Assembly: GCF_901000735.1 (NCBI RefSeq)
Contig: NC_081545.1
Span: forward strand, 22,970,134-23,034,133
From: Corylus avellana
Lineage: Eukaryota; Streptophyta; Magnoliopsida; Fagales; Betulaceae
Reading direction: 5' to 3'
DNA length: 64,000 nt
The translations under genes and the position numbers were made by a program. The notes below the pieces were generated by a model. That model was not told the DNA's origin and searched no databases. It saw only the letters and a program-made list of their open reading frames with translations. Positions 1 through 10,064 of this stretch are shown here, piece by piece; position 1 is the first letter of the stretch, and every line of letters starts with the position of its first letter.

Positions 1-622
1 CACAGTACCGAAACACCGGTGGTGGGTCCGAGGCATTGGGTCGTTGATAGTCAGTTGTCTTAATGGATGGATATCCAAGCAATTAAACATCAGCTCCAAG
101 TCAGGCACTTGACCCGGGTACCTCCGTAGTAACTGTAGAATTCCCCACAGCGTAAAAACGTCTCTAGTCTGATACGATCTATGACATTCCTCCACGTAAG
201 CCCTGCCGTTGACTATAAGTCTGGATCACATTTGTCCATGATGAACGGCTCAGATTACTTAACAAAAATCCAACGGCTGAAGTGAAAACTCAACGGCGCA
301 ATTTATGCCTCGGTAAGCGGGAAGGTCAGCAACTCAAATAATTTCAAACATATCTCCTTACGCGATTTTGTGCTCCGTTGGATCAAGCATGTCTCTCATT
401 ACAGCCGTTGGATCAATATTTATGTCAAATGCATTTAATTCAGAAGATAAGGAATAAACAGCTAAGATTACAGTAGAGAAATCGAACAGCCGAGAGTCTA
501 CAACCGTTTGAATTTTACAACTTCAAATTAATTAATAATTTTTTTTGTTTTTTTTATCACGATCAGATTTCAATCTAACCGTCTAATCTAACAAAAAAAT
601 GTAATTAAGATTTGACCGTCCG

Positions 623-624
<2 letters not shown>
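1..624. other. Intergenic sequence, no gene seen
   Basis: No open frame with recognisable protein content on either strand. The stretch has several 'ccaacgg' type motifs common in plant intergenic DNA and T/A runs near 538-560. Nothing else is supported. Confidence 0.5.

Positions 625-653
<29 letters not shown>
625..653. repeat. (AT)n microsatellite
   Basis: Uninterrupted TA dinucleotide tract of about 29 bases. Similar tracts recur at about 4794, 5759, 8854, 26503, 37468, 52284, 52381, 52897 and 57780. Confidence 0.9.
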
Positions 654-699
654 ATGGTCAGATTGAAATGATTTTGCTTAGACTCCAGTAATAGCGCCC

Positions 700-1510
700 A
701 GCTTTCTCCACTGCTTTGGCCGTCTACTCTACCTCACAGTTCATTTTCCTCCCCGATCTTTTTGCTTTGTTGGTTTCTTCAAGGGTTTTTAAATCGGCTT
801 TTTCCGAAGCAAATTTACGTTTTCACCGCTAGTCCAAGTTCTATACGTGTCATTACGCCTTCTTTCCCAGTGCCAACGAGTCTTGTAGACAACAAACGTT
901 TTTCCTCCAGTTGACATGCGACGGTTGTGGTTCGAACGCGTCGGAGCGTGGATTGCGTGAATCTCACGCGCTTGTGTGTGAGCTTGCCACTGTTGTTTGT
1001 GATTTTTTTTGTTTACTTATGTTGTTCAGGCTTTTGAGTTGAGTACGGATAATTTTCGGTGTGAGGACTTATCTTTCACGGCTGGTTAAATAAAAAGTTT
1101 TGTTGTAGGGATATGATCTACCCATGTTTTATAACTGAGATATGCTATAGTGCAATAAAATAACTATTTTTTGCAATAAAAGTCCTAGGTGGTAAGAGGT
1201 AATAGGCTTATCAGTGGGTGGGGCCACAACAATTATAGATGGAGCCTATGATCTCTTGCCACCTAACACTTTATGGGCCAAAAATGATCATTTTATTGCA
1301 TTATAGCATTTCTCTTTATAACTAGTCTACCAGGAGCAAATCTATGCCATAAATGAAGTTTGTACATGGGTTTAATAGGAGGTCATGGATACGATTTGAT
1401 TGTTAGATCTTTCGATGTATCTACGACTTTGTAATAACATAGTTTTTGCCTATATTTTTAAAAGCTTCATGCTCTGTGATGTAAGAGCTTTATGCTCTTA
1501 ATCTTTGATG
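700..1510 (+). mobile_element. Non-coding retroelement, copy A (approximate ends)
   Basis: The segments 914-1000 and 1030-1510 resemble 2990-3090 and 5480-5760, and more weakly the well-bounded element at 5986-6732. Shared parts are a 'ggtgtgagga' block, 'acccatgt', a block around 'gtatctacgactttgtaat', and a tail reading 'gtaagagctttatgctct' followed by 'gatgaaa'-like sequence. No protein is encoded. The copy is split by a Mutator-type MITE at 1137-1314. That it is a LINE- or SINE-like retroposon is inferred from copy C, which has a poly(A) tail and target duplication. The ends given here are approximate. Confidence 0.4.
1137..1314. mobile_element. Mutator-type MITE, 178 bp, with 9-bp target duplication
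   Basis: Long terminal inverted repeats start gagatatgctatagtgcaa and end with the near-complement, ttgcattatagcatttctc. The inverted similarity continues inward for about 70 bases. The flanks carry an exact 9-bp direct repeat, tttataact, at 1128-1136 and 1315-1323. A 9-bp duplication with long TIRs is the hallmark of Mutator-like elements. There is no coding capacity. A relative lies at 47490-47716. Confidence 0.88.
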
Positions 1511-1653
1511 GAAAGAAAAGAGCTATACCTAATATGGCCCCAAATAATGAATCCTAATAAAACAATTTACAAACAAAAATATATAAGACCTAATTGCCTT
1601 TAATATTCAATTAGATATTCAAACTTTATTTGAAATAGGGAAATTTTATTTTA

Positions 1654-2290
1654 GGAAAAGTTCACATACCCCTCTCAAAGTACCACCTAATTGTCAATGT
1701 CTCTCCAATGACGAAACTACCCTTGGTAAAAACAAAAAACACTAAAACTTCTAAAAAAACCTAAAACTAAATAAAATAAAATAAAGGTCAGCCAAATGAA
1801 TTTTTTTTTTTTTTAAAAAAAAAATCATTTTTAGAAGAAAAAAATTAAAAAAATTAATATTTTTTTAATAAAATAGAAAATTTTCGTTTCCTTTTTCAAA
1901 ATTTTTGTTTTATAATTTTTTTTTAAAATAAAAATTTACGTTTTAAAAAAATTAAAAAATTTTCGTTTAAAAAAATAAAAATTTTGGTTTTTTAAAACAA
2001 GATTAAATAAATTAAATAAAAATTTCCATTTTAAAAAATTCGTTTTAAAAAATAAATAAATAAATCGTTTTTTTAATTAAAAATTTTCCTTTTTTTTTAA
2101 ATTAATTTTTTTAAAAAAATTTATAAGTGTATTTTTGTCTTATTGAAAAATATATAGGGCATTTTTATCTTTTTGCTATACTCATTGACAAGGTTTTGGT
2201 AGTTTGAAGGAGGACATTGTTGTAATTAAAAATTTGAGGAGAACATTGTTAATTAGATGATAGTTTGAGGGAGGTATGTGGATTTTACCC
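1654..2290. mobile_element. Long-TIR MITE, first copy (relative at 50762-51378)
   Basis: The ends are inverted copies of each other over about 45 bases: aagttcacatacccctctca on the left and the complement of gagggaggtatgtggatttt on the right. Both halves carry the 'cta.aattgtcaatgtc' block and the 'tatttttgtcttattga' block that recur at 50762-51378. The interior is almost pure A/T runs. Flanks match 8 of 9 bases (ttttatttt and ttttattta) if the element starts at 1653. The second copy has a clean 9-bp duplication, so a Mutator-type assignment is reasonable. Confidence 0.72.
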
Positions 2291-2640
2291 TTTTATTTAT
2301 TAGCATTCCCACATTTTGTATTTGTGAAGATCCTTTAATAATACCTTAAATTTGTTTTTATTTTGGCTAACGCAAATTTTTAGGTTATTTAAACGTTAAG
2401 CAATTATTATGAACATTTAAGGATAATCAATGAAACTTTGGTAATCAAATCTTCAACTAGAATTTCAAATTTTATTTAAAAGAAGGAAATTTTAGTTTAT
2501 TTGCATTCCCATATTTACATTTGTCAAGATCCTTTATAATTTTAAGATTATAATTTAATATCAAATAATATTTGAAGTCAATAATTCATTAAATTTTTAT
2601 TTATTTATTCATTTGTGATTAAAGAGAATTGTTTTAAAAA
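2291..2640. other. AT-rich intergenic sequence
   Basis: No gene. The stretch 2375-2480 is an inverted, diverged copy of repeats found at 35752-35880 and 36129-36251 (shared 'aggttatttaaacgtt' and 'gcaattattatg' blocks), so this is dispersed repeat DNA. Confidence 0.5.
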
Positions 2641-3164
2641 ACACTAGGCAAAACCCTAGCCTCTCTCTAGTCCCTCTCCGGTGAGACCCTAAGAGGGACT
2701 TTAATATTTGAAATCCACCCTTCCCCCTCCCCCTTTTCTGTTCTTTCTTTCATTTTCTGTGCTTTGATTTTGGAACCCAACAGCAGCGTCCAGATTCAGC
2801 AACAACAACAGTCGTTCCTTCCACCTCGTCTTTTGGCTTCTCCTCGAGCTTGAGTTTCGTCAATATTTTATTGAGAAACTTAGATCGGCTCCTTGTGTTG
2901 CCAATCTATTCTTTTGCAGCTGGCCTAAGCTCATATGCACCACTACACGCTTCTCTCTGGTGCCATTATGCCCTGTAGATACCAAACTTTTTCTCTTTTC
3001 TTTTTGGCATGCGCCAGATGTGGTTCATGCGAGCCGGAGTGTGGATCTCACGGGCTTTGCGTGTGAGCCTCATGCGCCGGTTTTCCTCTACCATTTTCTT
3101 GCTGGATCTCGCCATTGATGCTAGTTTTCTTTGTTTTGTTCTTGTTTTGTTGTGTTATCCTATC

Positions 3165-5205
3165 TAGGGGTGTAAACGAGCCGAGCTTGGGTGAGCTTTG
3201 CCTGTCCAAGCTCGGCTCTTATAAGTTTAAGACGAGCTCGAGCTCGAGCTGAGCTCAAACACGAGCCTAACAATTGTGTTCGAGCTCGACTCGCCAAGGA
3301 GCTACCCTTGCTCGAGCTCGGCTCGCCAAGGAGCTACCCTTGCTCGAACTCGGCTCGCCAGCTCACTTATTCAGCAAGCCGAGCCTAGAGTCGAGCCAAA
3401 TTTAAACCTTTATTTTTCTATTATAAAATTTATATTTTAAGCCAACTTGCCCAAGCTACTAGATTAGGCAAGCTCCAACTAAGTGAGCCAAAAAGGCTCA
3501 ACAAGTATTGTAAAGTGTGAAGATGGGACCCCTCACAAGCAATGCTTCACGTGAGCCAATGCTTTTGTTTTAATAATTATCTTCTTGTGAGGGGATGCCC
3601 TTTTATAGATAACTGAAGGTGGGATTTTTTGCTTCCTTTTCGATGTGGGACGGATGAGCTTCAATTATTTCACCTTTTTTCCCTTCTCATAAATTCTACT
3701 TCACAAGAATCACAACTCTCTCTCCCTCCGTGGACCCACTGGACCATGGCAATTGTAGATTGCTTATTTCTTTTACTTATTTCCTCTATTCCATCCATCC
3801 CAAGTGTTCTAATCTGCAATAAATCAAACAAAAGAATATATCTCAAAGAATATCTAGATATGAATTTGATTCAAGAAGGAAAATGGGAAGTGTGTAATGT
3901 GAAAAAAAAAAAAAACAAAAAATTGAGCCTTGGGGCTTTTCTTCTTCTTTTTTTCTTGTAGCAAAAATGAATTAATGTGAAAAAAATCAGAATGTTTGGT
4001 ATGAAAAAGATTTTTTTTAAAAAAACATTGTTTTATAATGAGAGCCCACAAGTTTTTTTTACCAAACAGAGGCCACAAAGTCTTTTTTTTTTTTTTTTGT
4101 TCCTCCTCTTGTTGTTTGACAAATTAGAGCTTAGAAAAATTTGTCATTCATCTCATATAAACTAAGAATAATTCTAGAAGTATTTTTGTGTCTTTCTTGT
4201 TTCCCTTCAAAAACAATTGTATAGAATATATATTTGTAGTTACTTGATATTATGAAGAACAACAATAAACGTAATAATTATTTTTTAGATCATTATCATT
4301 ATTTATATGAATATGATCATATGATTTAAATTCAAATTGTTAAGTTTTTACTTACCGTAAATTGTGATTATAATGTATAAATTATAAGAAACATATTAGT
4401 TACTTAATTATTAATCATTTAATCTAATAGTAATACTCAAACTCTAAGTAATAAATTCATATGATCTAATGGTCGTATATTCATACTTAAATTTTATGAT
4501 CATATTATCTTACAATTAATATTAATATTATCTTAGATCTAAGATCATGTGATACATCATATATGTTTTATAAGAATAAAGTATATAATTATAATGTATT
4601 GATTAAATAACACAATAACTTATGCAGATATACCATATGATTATATAATGATTAATGATTATGTGATATATACGATTTCAATTTCCAAAGTATAAACTAT
4701 CTAATTATAATATTTGTATTAAATGACACAATAACTTGTGCGGTTGTACTATATGATTATATCATATAATAAAATGATTAATGATAATATCATATATATA
4801 TATATATATATATATATTTCTTATATGTTTTTATATTAATATATACATATATTATATATATAATATATATACACACATATACATAAATAACAAAAAAAAA
4901 AACAAAGGTATATAATATATTTGTTATTATTGAGTAAATGAGTAATGTTGATTATATATTGTTATTTGTTACTTAATAAAAAATATACGAGCCGAGCTTA
5001 ATAAGCGAGTCGAGCCTTATACGAGCCGAGCTCACGAGCTGCTCACGAGTTAGCTGAGTCGAGCCGAGCTTGTTTCATTTAATATTCGAGCTAGGATTTG
5101 TGTTCATGAAGTGTTTCATTTAATATTCGAATCGAGCACGAGCCGAGCTTATGCGAGCCGAGCCCGAGCTTGCTCGCGAGACGCTTCGCTCACTTAACAG
5201 CCCTA
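3165..5205. mobile_element. hAT-like non-autonomous element rich in GAGCTCG motifs, copy 1
   Basis: The left end reads taggggtgtaaacgag and the right end reads ctcacttaacagcccta, an imperfect inverted repeat. The flanking octamers atcctatc (3157-3164) and attctatc (5206-5213) match at 7 of 8 positions, which fits the 8-bp duplication of hAT transposons. Both termini (3165-3490 and 4985-5200) are dense in 'gagccgagct' and 'gagctcgagct' motifs in both orientations. The middle is AT-rich with 'gatcatatgat' motifs. No transposase is present, so movement would need a trans-acting hAT transposase. Confidence 0.68.
3286..3360. repeat. 32-bp tandem repeat within the hAT-like terminus
   Basis: The block 'tcgccaaggagctaccc' occurs at about 3291 and 3323, with a partial third copy at 3355, at a spacing of 32 bp. 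It lies inside the GAGCTCG-rich left subterminal region. Confidence 0.75.
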
Positions 5206-5231
5206 ATTCTATCCTTTGAGCTGAGGAGGAA

Positions 5232-5466
5232 GGACAAAGTTTTCCTCCAAACTGGGTTGGAGAAATTTCCTTCAACCTAATATATAAAAGTGACATGTAA
5301 CCCATGAACATTTGAGATACACATGTTTTTTTAAGAACAGAGTTGGAATAAATTTTATTGAAAATTCATATGCATCTCACATGTTATTAAAAAAATGGAC
5401 ACATGTCACTTTTATAAACTATGTTGAAGGAAATTCCTTCAACTTAGTTTGAAGGAAAACTTTGTC
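5232..5466. mobile_element. MITE of 235 bp with exact 10-bp target duplication
   Basis: Terminal inverted repeats of about 65 bp start gacaaagttttcctccaaac and return as the near-complement ending in ggaaaactttgtc. The flanks are identical, tgaggaggaa, at 5222-5231 and 5467-5476. The 9- or 10-bp duplication and long TIRs point to a Mutator-type MITE. It sits inside retroelement copy B, so it inserted later than that element. Confidence 0.88.
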
Positions 5467-5754
5467 TGAGGAGGAATAGTTTCAGTGTGAGGAGTTTGTC
5501 TCACGACCAGGTCAATAAAGCGTCTTTCTTTAGGGGTAAGACATACCCATGTATTCAGATTTAGTCTGCCTAGAGCAGATTTGTCCCTTAAATGACATGT
5601 GCACATGGGTTGGGTCGGAAGAGGTAGATACGTTTTTTATTGTTAAATTTTAAGTGTATCTATGATTTTATACTTTTCATAGCTTTGGCTATGTTTCTCT
5701 GTAAGAGCTTTATGATCTGGATCTCTTATTATGAAATGAAGAAGAAAGAATTTC

Positions 5755-5757
<3 letters not shown>

Positions 5758-5788
<31 letters not shown>
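5758..5788. repeat. (AT)n microsatellite
   Basis: TA tract directly after the presumed 3' end of retroelement copy B. It may have grown from an AT-rich tail. Confidence 0.8.
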
Positions 5789-5791
<3 letters not shown>

Positions 5792-5985
5792 TTGGTTAAT
5801 GCAACTTTCAACGGAATGTGTTTAATGCAATTCAAGAATCGACACTGTGTTCATATAAACCCCATAGGACCATACGTTCATATAATAATACAACACTGTG
5901 TTATATGATTTATATCATCACTATATGATATGAATATAATCATTATATCTAAGTATTATCATTAGATTAGATATGTATAAATCAT

Positions 5986-6732
5986 GAATCCACGCCTTCT
6001 CTCTAAAATTATTCTCTCTTTTCATCTAAACAACACTAAGAAGAACTTCAAGAGGAGGGAAGATCTAAATCTAGATCTTGATCTAGATCTTTCCTCTTCT
6101 CCTTTAATGGTAGCAGTGCTCGGCGTCTTCTCTGTAGGCTCAACCAGTCTCCGTTTCTGGCGGGTTGCTTTAGATCTAGTTTGTAGATCTAGATTTAGAT
6201 CCAGATCTACTATCTTCAACCTTAGATCTGATCGTTTTCTTCAGTTAAGGCGTGTCTTCCGAATGGATGTCTACGATGTCATGCTTCTCCACTGCTGCTT
6301 ATGAGGGTTTTTATTTTTGTTTTTTGTTGTTGTTGTTTGTTAGTTGTTATTGTTGTTTTTATTTTATGGTCCTAGCCATTGGGCTGAGGACGTGAATAAT
6401 GCTTCTGGCTTTCGAGTCTAGAGGGGAATGGTTTGGGTGTGAGTTTTTTGCACATATCTGAGAAATGGCTTCTTGTGCTTCCGGAAGGAGTCTGCGTTAG
6501 CATATCTGTTTTATAATCTGACGATCGGGTTGGGATATAGGATGTTTGATGTCATAGATTGATTTTTCATTGTAAGATTTGTTATGTTTTTCGATTTTTT
6601 GATGTGTAATCTTTTAGCTTCGGCTATGATCTTGCAGAACTGTATGTTCTGTGATTGTAAGAGCTTTTATGCTCTTGACCATTATTAATGAAATCTGATT
6701 GATTTTCCCTCAAAAAAAATAAAAAAAAAAAA
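5986..6732 (+). mobile_element. Non-coding retroelement, copy C, with poly(A) and 17-bp target duplication
   Basis: The element ends in 'tgattttccctc' and an A-rich tail of about 20 bases. It is flanked by agatatgtataaatcat (5969-5985) and agatttgtataaatcat (6733-6749), a 17-bp duplication with one mismatch. That is the signature of target-primed reverse transcription. The body has repeated 'agatctagat' motifs (6060-6240), a TTG-rich stretch and the 'taagagcttttatgctcttg' tail block shared with copies A and B. It encodes no recognisable protein; the 106-residue open frame at its start is not convincing. It is a SINE-like element or a 5'-truncated LINE. Confidence 0.75.
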
Positions 6733-6749
6733 AGATTTGTATAAATCAT

Positions 6750-7490
6750 TAGATCATATGATCCAAGATCTACGATCTAAGATCTTATGGATTGTTAGAC
6801 TATATGATCATAGATTCATATGATAATACTTAGATCGTATGATATGATCATATCATATTGATATTATGATTAAGTATATGAATGTCATCCAATGATACAA
6901 ATATTATTGTTTCTAAGTATCATTAATAATGTTTAGATAATAATAATATTAAATTATACTTAGATAAATGCTAAACATTTCAAGTTTTTGTTCAAAAAGT
7001 TAGTTTTCAAATGATGTGTCACCATCCCATGAGTTGGTGACACATTTCCCAAAATAATAAATCTAATGGGATCGTAACACATTTAGAAACCAATTTTTGA
7101 GAAGAAAATTTGAGATGCGTAACACTCATTGTATTGGTATGGATTTGTATACTTATATGGCATTATGTACTAACTATAATTTATATTTGTTCTTTATATA
7201 ATCTCATATGACTTATGACTATGAGATTATAATAAGTACGATCATCATGATTTATGAGTCATTGACTCATAATTATCATAATTCCTAAGTATGATGATAT
7301 GATCAAACAGTAAATAATTATCATAATGATTCCTAAGGTTTTTTTTTTTTCTTTTTTCTTTTTTTTTGAAGTGATTTCTAAGTATCTAAAGATAATACGT
7401 TGATTTCTTTCAAAATAAAATAAAATAATGATAATACGTTGATTAAATGGCAGTGTGGCACAATAACTTATACCCTATGATTGTATCATA
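6750..7490. other. AT-rich interior of hAT-like copy 2, no gene
   Basis: Strings of 'gatcatatgat', 'tcataattcctaagtatgat' and similar. The same vocabulary occurs at 4250-4780 and 31260-31890, showing it is dispersed repeat DNA. There is a T-rich run at 7340-7370. No gene. Confidence 0.5.
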
Positions 7491-8817
7491 CACTACAAAA
7501 ATTGTATTTTTTCCTGACATGCAGTTTCTGACGTGTTAGGTGGTCTGGCACGTCAGTAAATTTTACTGACGTGTGTCAAGCGTTAAAATTTTGGGTGTTA
7601 GAAACGAAAATTTTCTGACGTGTCACTTTTAACACGTCAATAATTTTTGACATGTCAAAAAAATTTCCTAACGTGTCATTTTTTGACACGTCAAAAAATT
7701 ACTGACATGTCAGAAATTGACACGTCAGAAAATTTTCTTACTCGTTAAAATTAACACGTAAGAAATTTTTAAAAATTTTTTTAAAAAAATAATTTCTTTT
7801 TTTAAAATTTTTTATGGAATTTTTTTTTTCAACTAAAAAAATTTATTAATTAAAATTATTTTTCAATTAAAATAATTTATTTTAAATTTTTTTTTTCACC
7901 GTTTCTCCAGCTCTCCCTGATCTCTTCTTTTCTCCATTTTCTCACTCTCGATCTCTCTCTTCTTTTCTCCAATTTCTTTTGATCTCAAGCTCTCCCTCTC
8001 TTCTTTTCTCCATTTTCTCACTCTCTCTCTCTTCTTTTCTCCAATTTCATTTGATCTCCGGCTCTCCCTCTCTTCTTTTCTCCAATTTCATTTGATCTCC
8101 GGCTCTCCCTCTCTTCTTTTCTCCATTAATTTTCAAAAAGTCAAACCCAAAAACCCAAATCAAAAAATCAACCTGAAAAATCAAAAATCCAAACGTCAAA
8201 CCCAACAAATATTCAAAAATCCAAAAAATCTTCTTATCTTATCTTCTTCTTCTCTTCTCCTTTTTNNNNNNNNNNNNNNNNNNNNNTCTCCTTCTTCTCT
8301 TCTCCTTTTCTTCTTCTGCTGCTGCTGCTTAGTCTTTTTCTCTTCTCCTTTTCTTTTTCTTCTTCCCTCTAGAGAGAGTTGGCCGGCTGTGCAGAGATCA
8401 TAAGAGGGAGATTGAGAGAGGAGAGAGAGAGAGTGTGGGGAGATAAATTAAAGAAAAGGGAAAGAATAAATGTTGAATAAAAGAATAAAGGGAATAAAGA
8501 ATAAATAATAAAGAGAGAAAGAGTGGGAAAAAGTTGAATATCTCGCTCATTTTGTTTTAGTGACGTGCCAACATTTAACACATCAGAAATTTCTGACGTG
8601 TTAAAATAGTATGTCAAAAAATTTCTGACGTGTGAAAATAGCACGACAGAAATTTCTGACGTGTTGAAACAGCATGTCAAAAACTTATGACGTGGTATTT
8701 TTGGCCATGTCAGAAAAATATTTACTGATGTGGCATTTTTGCCACATCAGTAATTAGTGGTGTGGCAAAAAATTCTGTACTATTGCCATGTCAAAAATTG
8801 ATTGCTTTTTTGTAGTG
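7491..8817. mobile_element. Small non-autonomous CACTA (En/Spm) transposon, complete
   Basis: It starts CACTACAAAAA and ends TTTTTTGTAGTG. Both sides are flanked by ATA (7488-7490 and 8818-8820), the 3-bp duplication of CACTA elements. Subterminal regions at 7510-7760 and 8560-8800 are packed with short direct and inverted copies of 'tgacgtgt' and 'gacacgtca', the type of motif bound by TNPA-like proteins. The middle is a CT-rich tract (7910-8400) with near-repeats of 'gatctccggctctccctctc' and 21 undetermined bases at 8266-8286. No transposase is present. It lies inside hAT-like copy 2. Confidence 0.93.
8266..8286. other. Assembly gap, 21 N
   Basis: Undetermined bases inside the CT-rich centre of the CACTA element, between near-identical CT repeats. 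The true length is unknown. Confidence 0.95.
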
Positions 8818-8848
8818 ATATGATATAATGATTATATAGTATATTTGT

Positions 8849-8891
<43 letters not shown>

Positions 8892-9129
8892 ACTATATAT
8901 TATTATTTGTTACTTAATAAAAAAATATATGAGTCGAGCCTTATACGAGCTTGCTTACGAGCATGCTCACGAGCCTAACCGAGTCAAGCCGAGCTTGCTT
9001 CGTTTAATATTCGAGTCAAGATTTCTGTTCACAAAATGCCTCATTTAATAATCGAATCGAGTACGAACCGAGTTTATACGAGCTGATCCCGAACTTGCGA
9101 GTGAGCGGCTTGCTCGCTTAAGACCCCTA

Positions 9130-9740
9130 CCTTATGCGCATGCAAAATCATGCCTTATGGACCGAGAGCAAACGATTAGCCCTGAACACAAGTCATGTGA
9201 TGTTTTGCAACAGATGGCTTGGGGAGAATATCTTCAGACGGAAAGCATAGGAGCACGCAGAGTGTTGGCCGCAAAGATGAGGCTGGATTTGTTGAGCTTC
9301 GCTGCAACAATGTGGGTACAACATAGATATTACTTATTAGGGTGGCTAGGGTAATTTATTTTATTGATTTCCTTCGCACGCTTACACTTTGCATGTGCAT
9401 TAATTATAGAGACGAGCATTGTAACGTACGTATAGTACACAAGGAATCTATATATATATATATATATAGAAAAATATAGAATTTTAAATAATTCTTCTCA
9501 CTTTTATCTCTCTCTCTCTCTCTATGTATATATATATATTTTCAAATGACTTGCAAAATTCATCAATGTCATATTTTATGTGGAGCTAAGTAAAATTCTT
9601 TTTCATTAAAGTCTTAATATCTTGGAATTCAATTCTTTATATTTATTTTTTACCTTAATTAAAGAGCACTTAATTAGATTAGGAAAAAAGAAAAGAAAAA
9701 GAAAGAGCACTTAATTAGAGAGTATTGACTAATTTGTTTT
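9130..9740. other. No supported gene
   Basis: A 65-codon frame at 9157-9354 starts with ATG but has no recognisable content. An AT tract (about 9451-9470) and a short CT tract (about 9508-9523) occur. Nothing else is supported. Confidence 0.4.
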
Positions 9741-9748
9741 TATATAAG
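9741..9748 (+). promoter_or_regulatory. Possible TATA box for the small membrane-protein exon
   Basis: TATATAAG lies 125 bp upstream of the ATG at 9873. The position and sequence fit a plant TATA box, but such strings are common in AT-rich DNA, so this is only suggestive. Confidence 0.3.
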
Positions 9749-9872
9749 GAAAGTTAATTATACCGTCTAGATTTGGGGTCTTATTCCATTGATCAATTTA
9801 CACGATTGCTTAATTCACATAGACATTCAGCCGGCCCTTGTTGTGGGAAACTAGTTAAAATAAGAGAAGAGC

Positions 9873-10058
9873 ATGAGAGATTACAATCGGCAGAGGTTGA
9901 AGAAGTATTTCTCCGACGGCTCGGGGCTTTATTATCACTACAACCACATGATGTGGCAGCCATCGATGCAGTCACCTGCAAGATCCTCTGGCATCTTCCT
10001 CGGTTGCCTCCTCTTCCTTGTCGGTGCGTTTGTCTCCACGCACCTGCTCGACACAAGT
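9873..10058 (+). CDS. Candidate exon of a small single-pass membrane protein, unrecognised
   Basis: ATG at 9873 opens 62 codons that end exactly at a canonical donor, GTAAGT, at 10059-10064 (phase 0). If the intron is not used, the frame stops three codons later at 65 residues. Residues 1-12 are basic (RDYNRQRLKKY). Residues 14-28 are rich in Gly, Tyr, His and Met (the YYHYNHMMW stretch). Residues about 39-56 are hydrophobic (GIFLGCLLFLVGAFVS), consistent with one membrane helix with a cytosolic N terminus. Local base composition is more balanced than the AT-rich flanks. I do not recognise the family and did not find a following exon before the LINE tail at 10971. It could be a real small gene, a broken 5' exon or chance. 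Confidence 0.4.
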
Positions 10059-10064
10059 GTAAGT

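Larger units (their letters stand above)
2690..5765 (+). mobile_element. Non-coding retroelement, copy B, split by two later insertions
   Basis: Sequence before 3165 and after 5476 belongs to the family of copies A and C. The left part has the 'ggcatgcgccagatgtggtt' block seen near 914. The right part (5477-5765) has the 'gtgtgaggagtttgtctca', 'acccatgt' and 'gtaagagctttatgatct' blocks. The two parts are separated by an hAT-like element (3165-5205) and a MITE (5232-5466), each with its own target duplication. The start is approximate. No protein is encoded. Confidence 0.4.
5830..9129. mobile_element. hAT-like GAGCTCG element, copy 2, carrying two insertions
   Basis: The right 200 bases (8930-9129) match the right end of copy 1 block for block and end in gacccctа-like sequence whose complement is taggggtc. 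The AT-rich 'gatcatatgat' interior also corresponds. The left GAGC-rich end was not found, so the left limit is uncertain and the copy may be truncated. It is interrupted by a retroelement at 5986-6732 and a CACTA element at 7491-8817, both with target duplications. Confidence 0.45.

Noticed and set aside
3191..3388. 65-codon open frame across the GAGCTCG-rich region
   Set aside because: It is the translation of the hAT-like subterminal motif field (Arg, Glu and Ser from GAGC repeats), not a protein.
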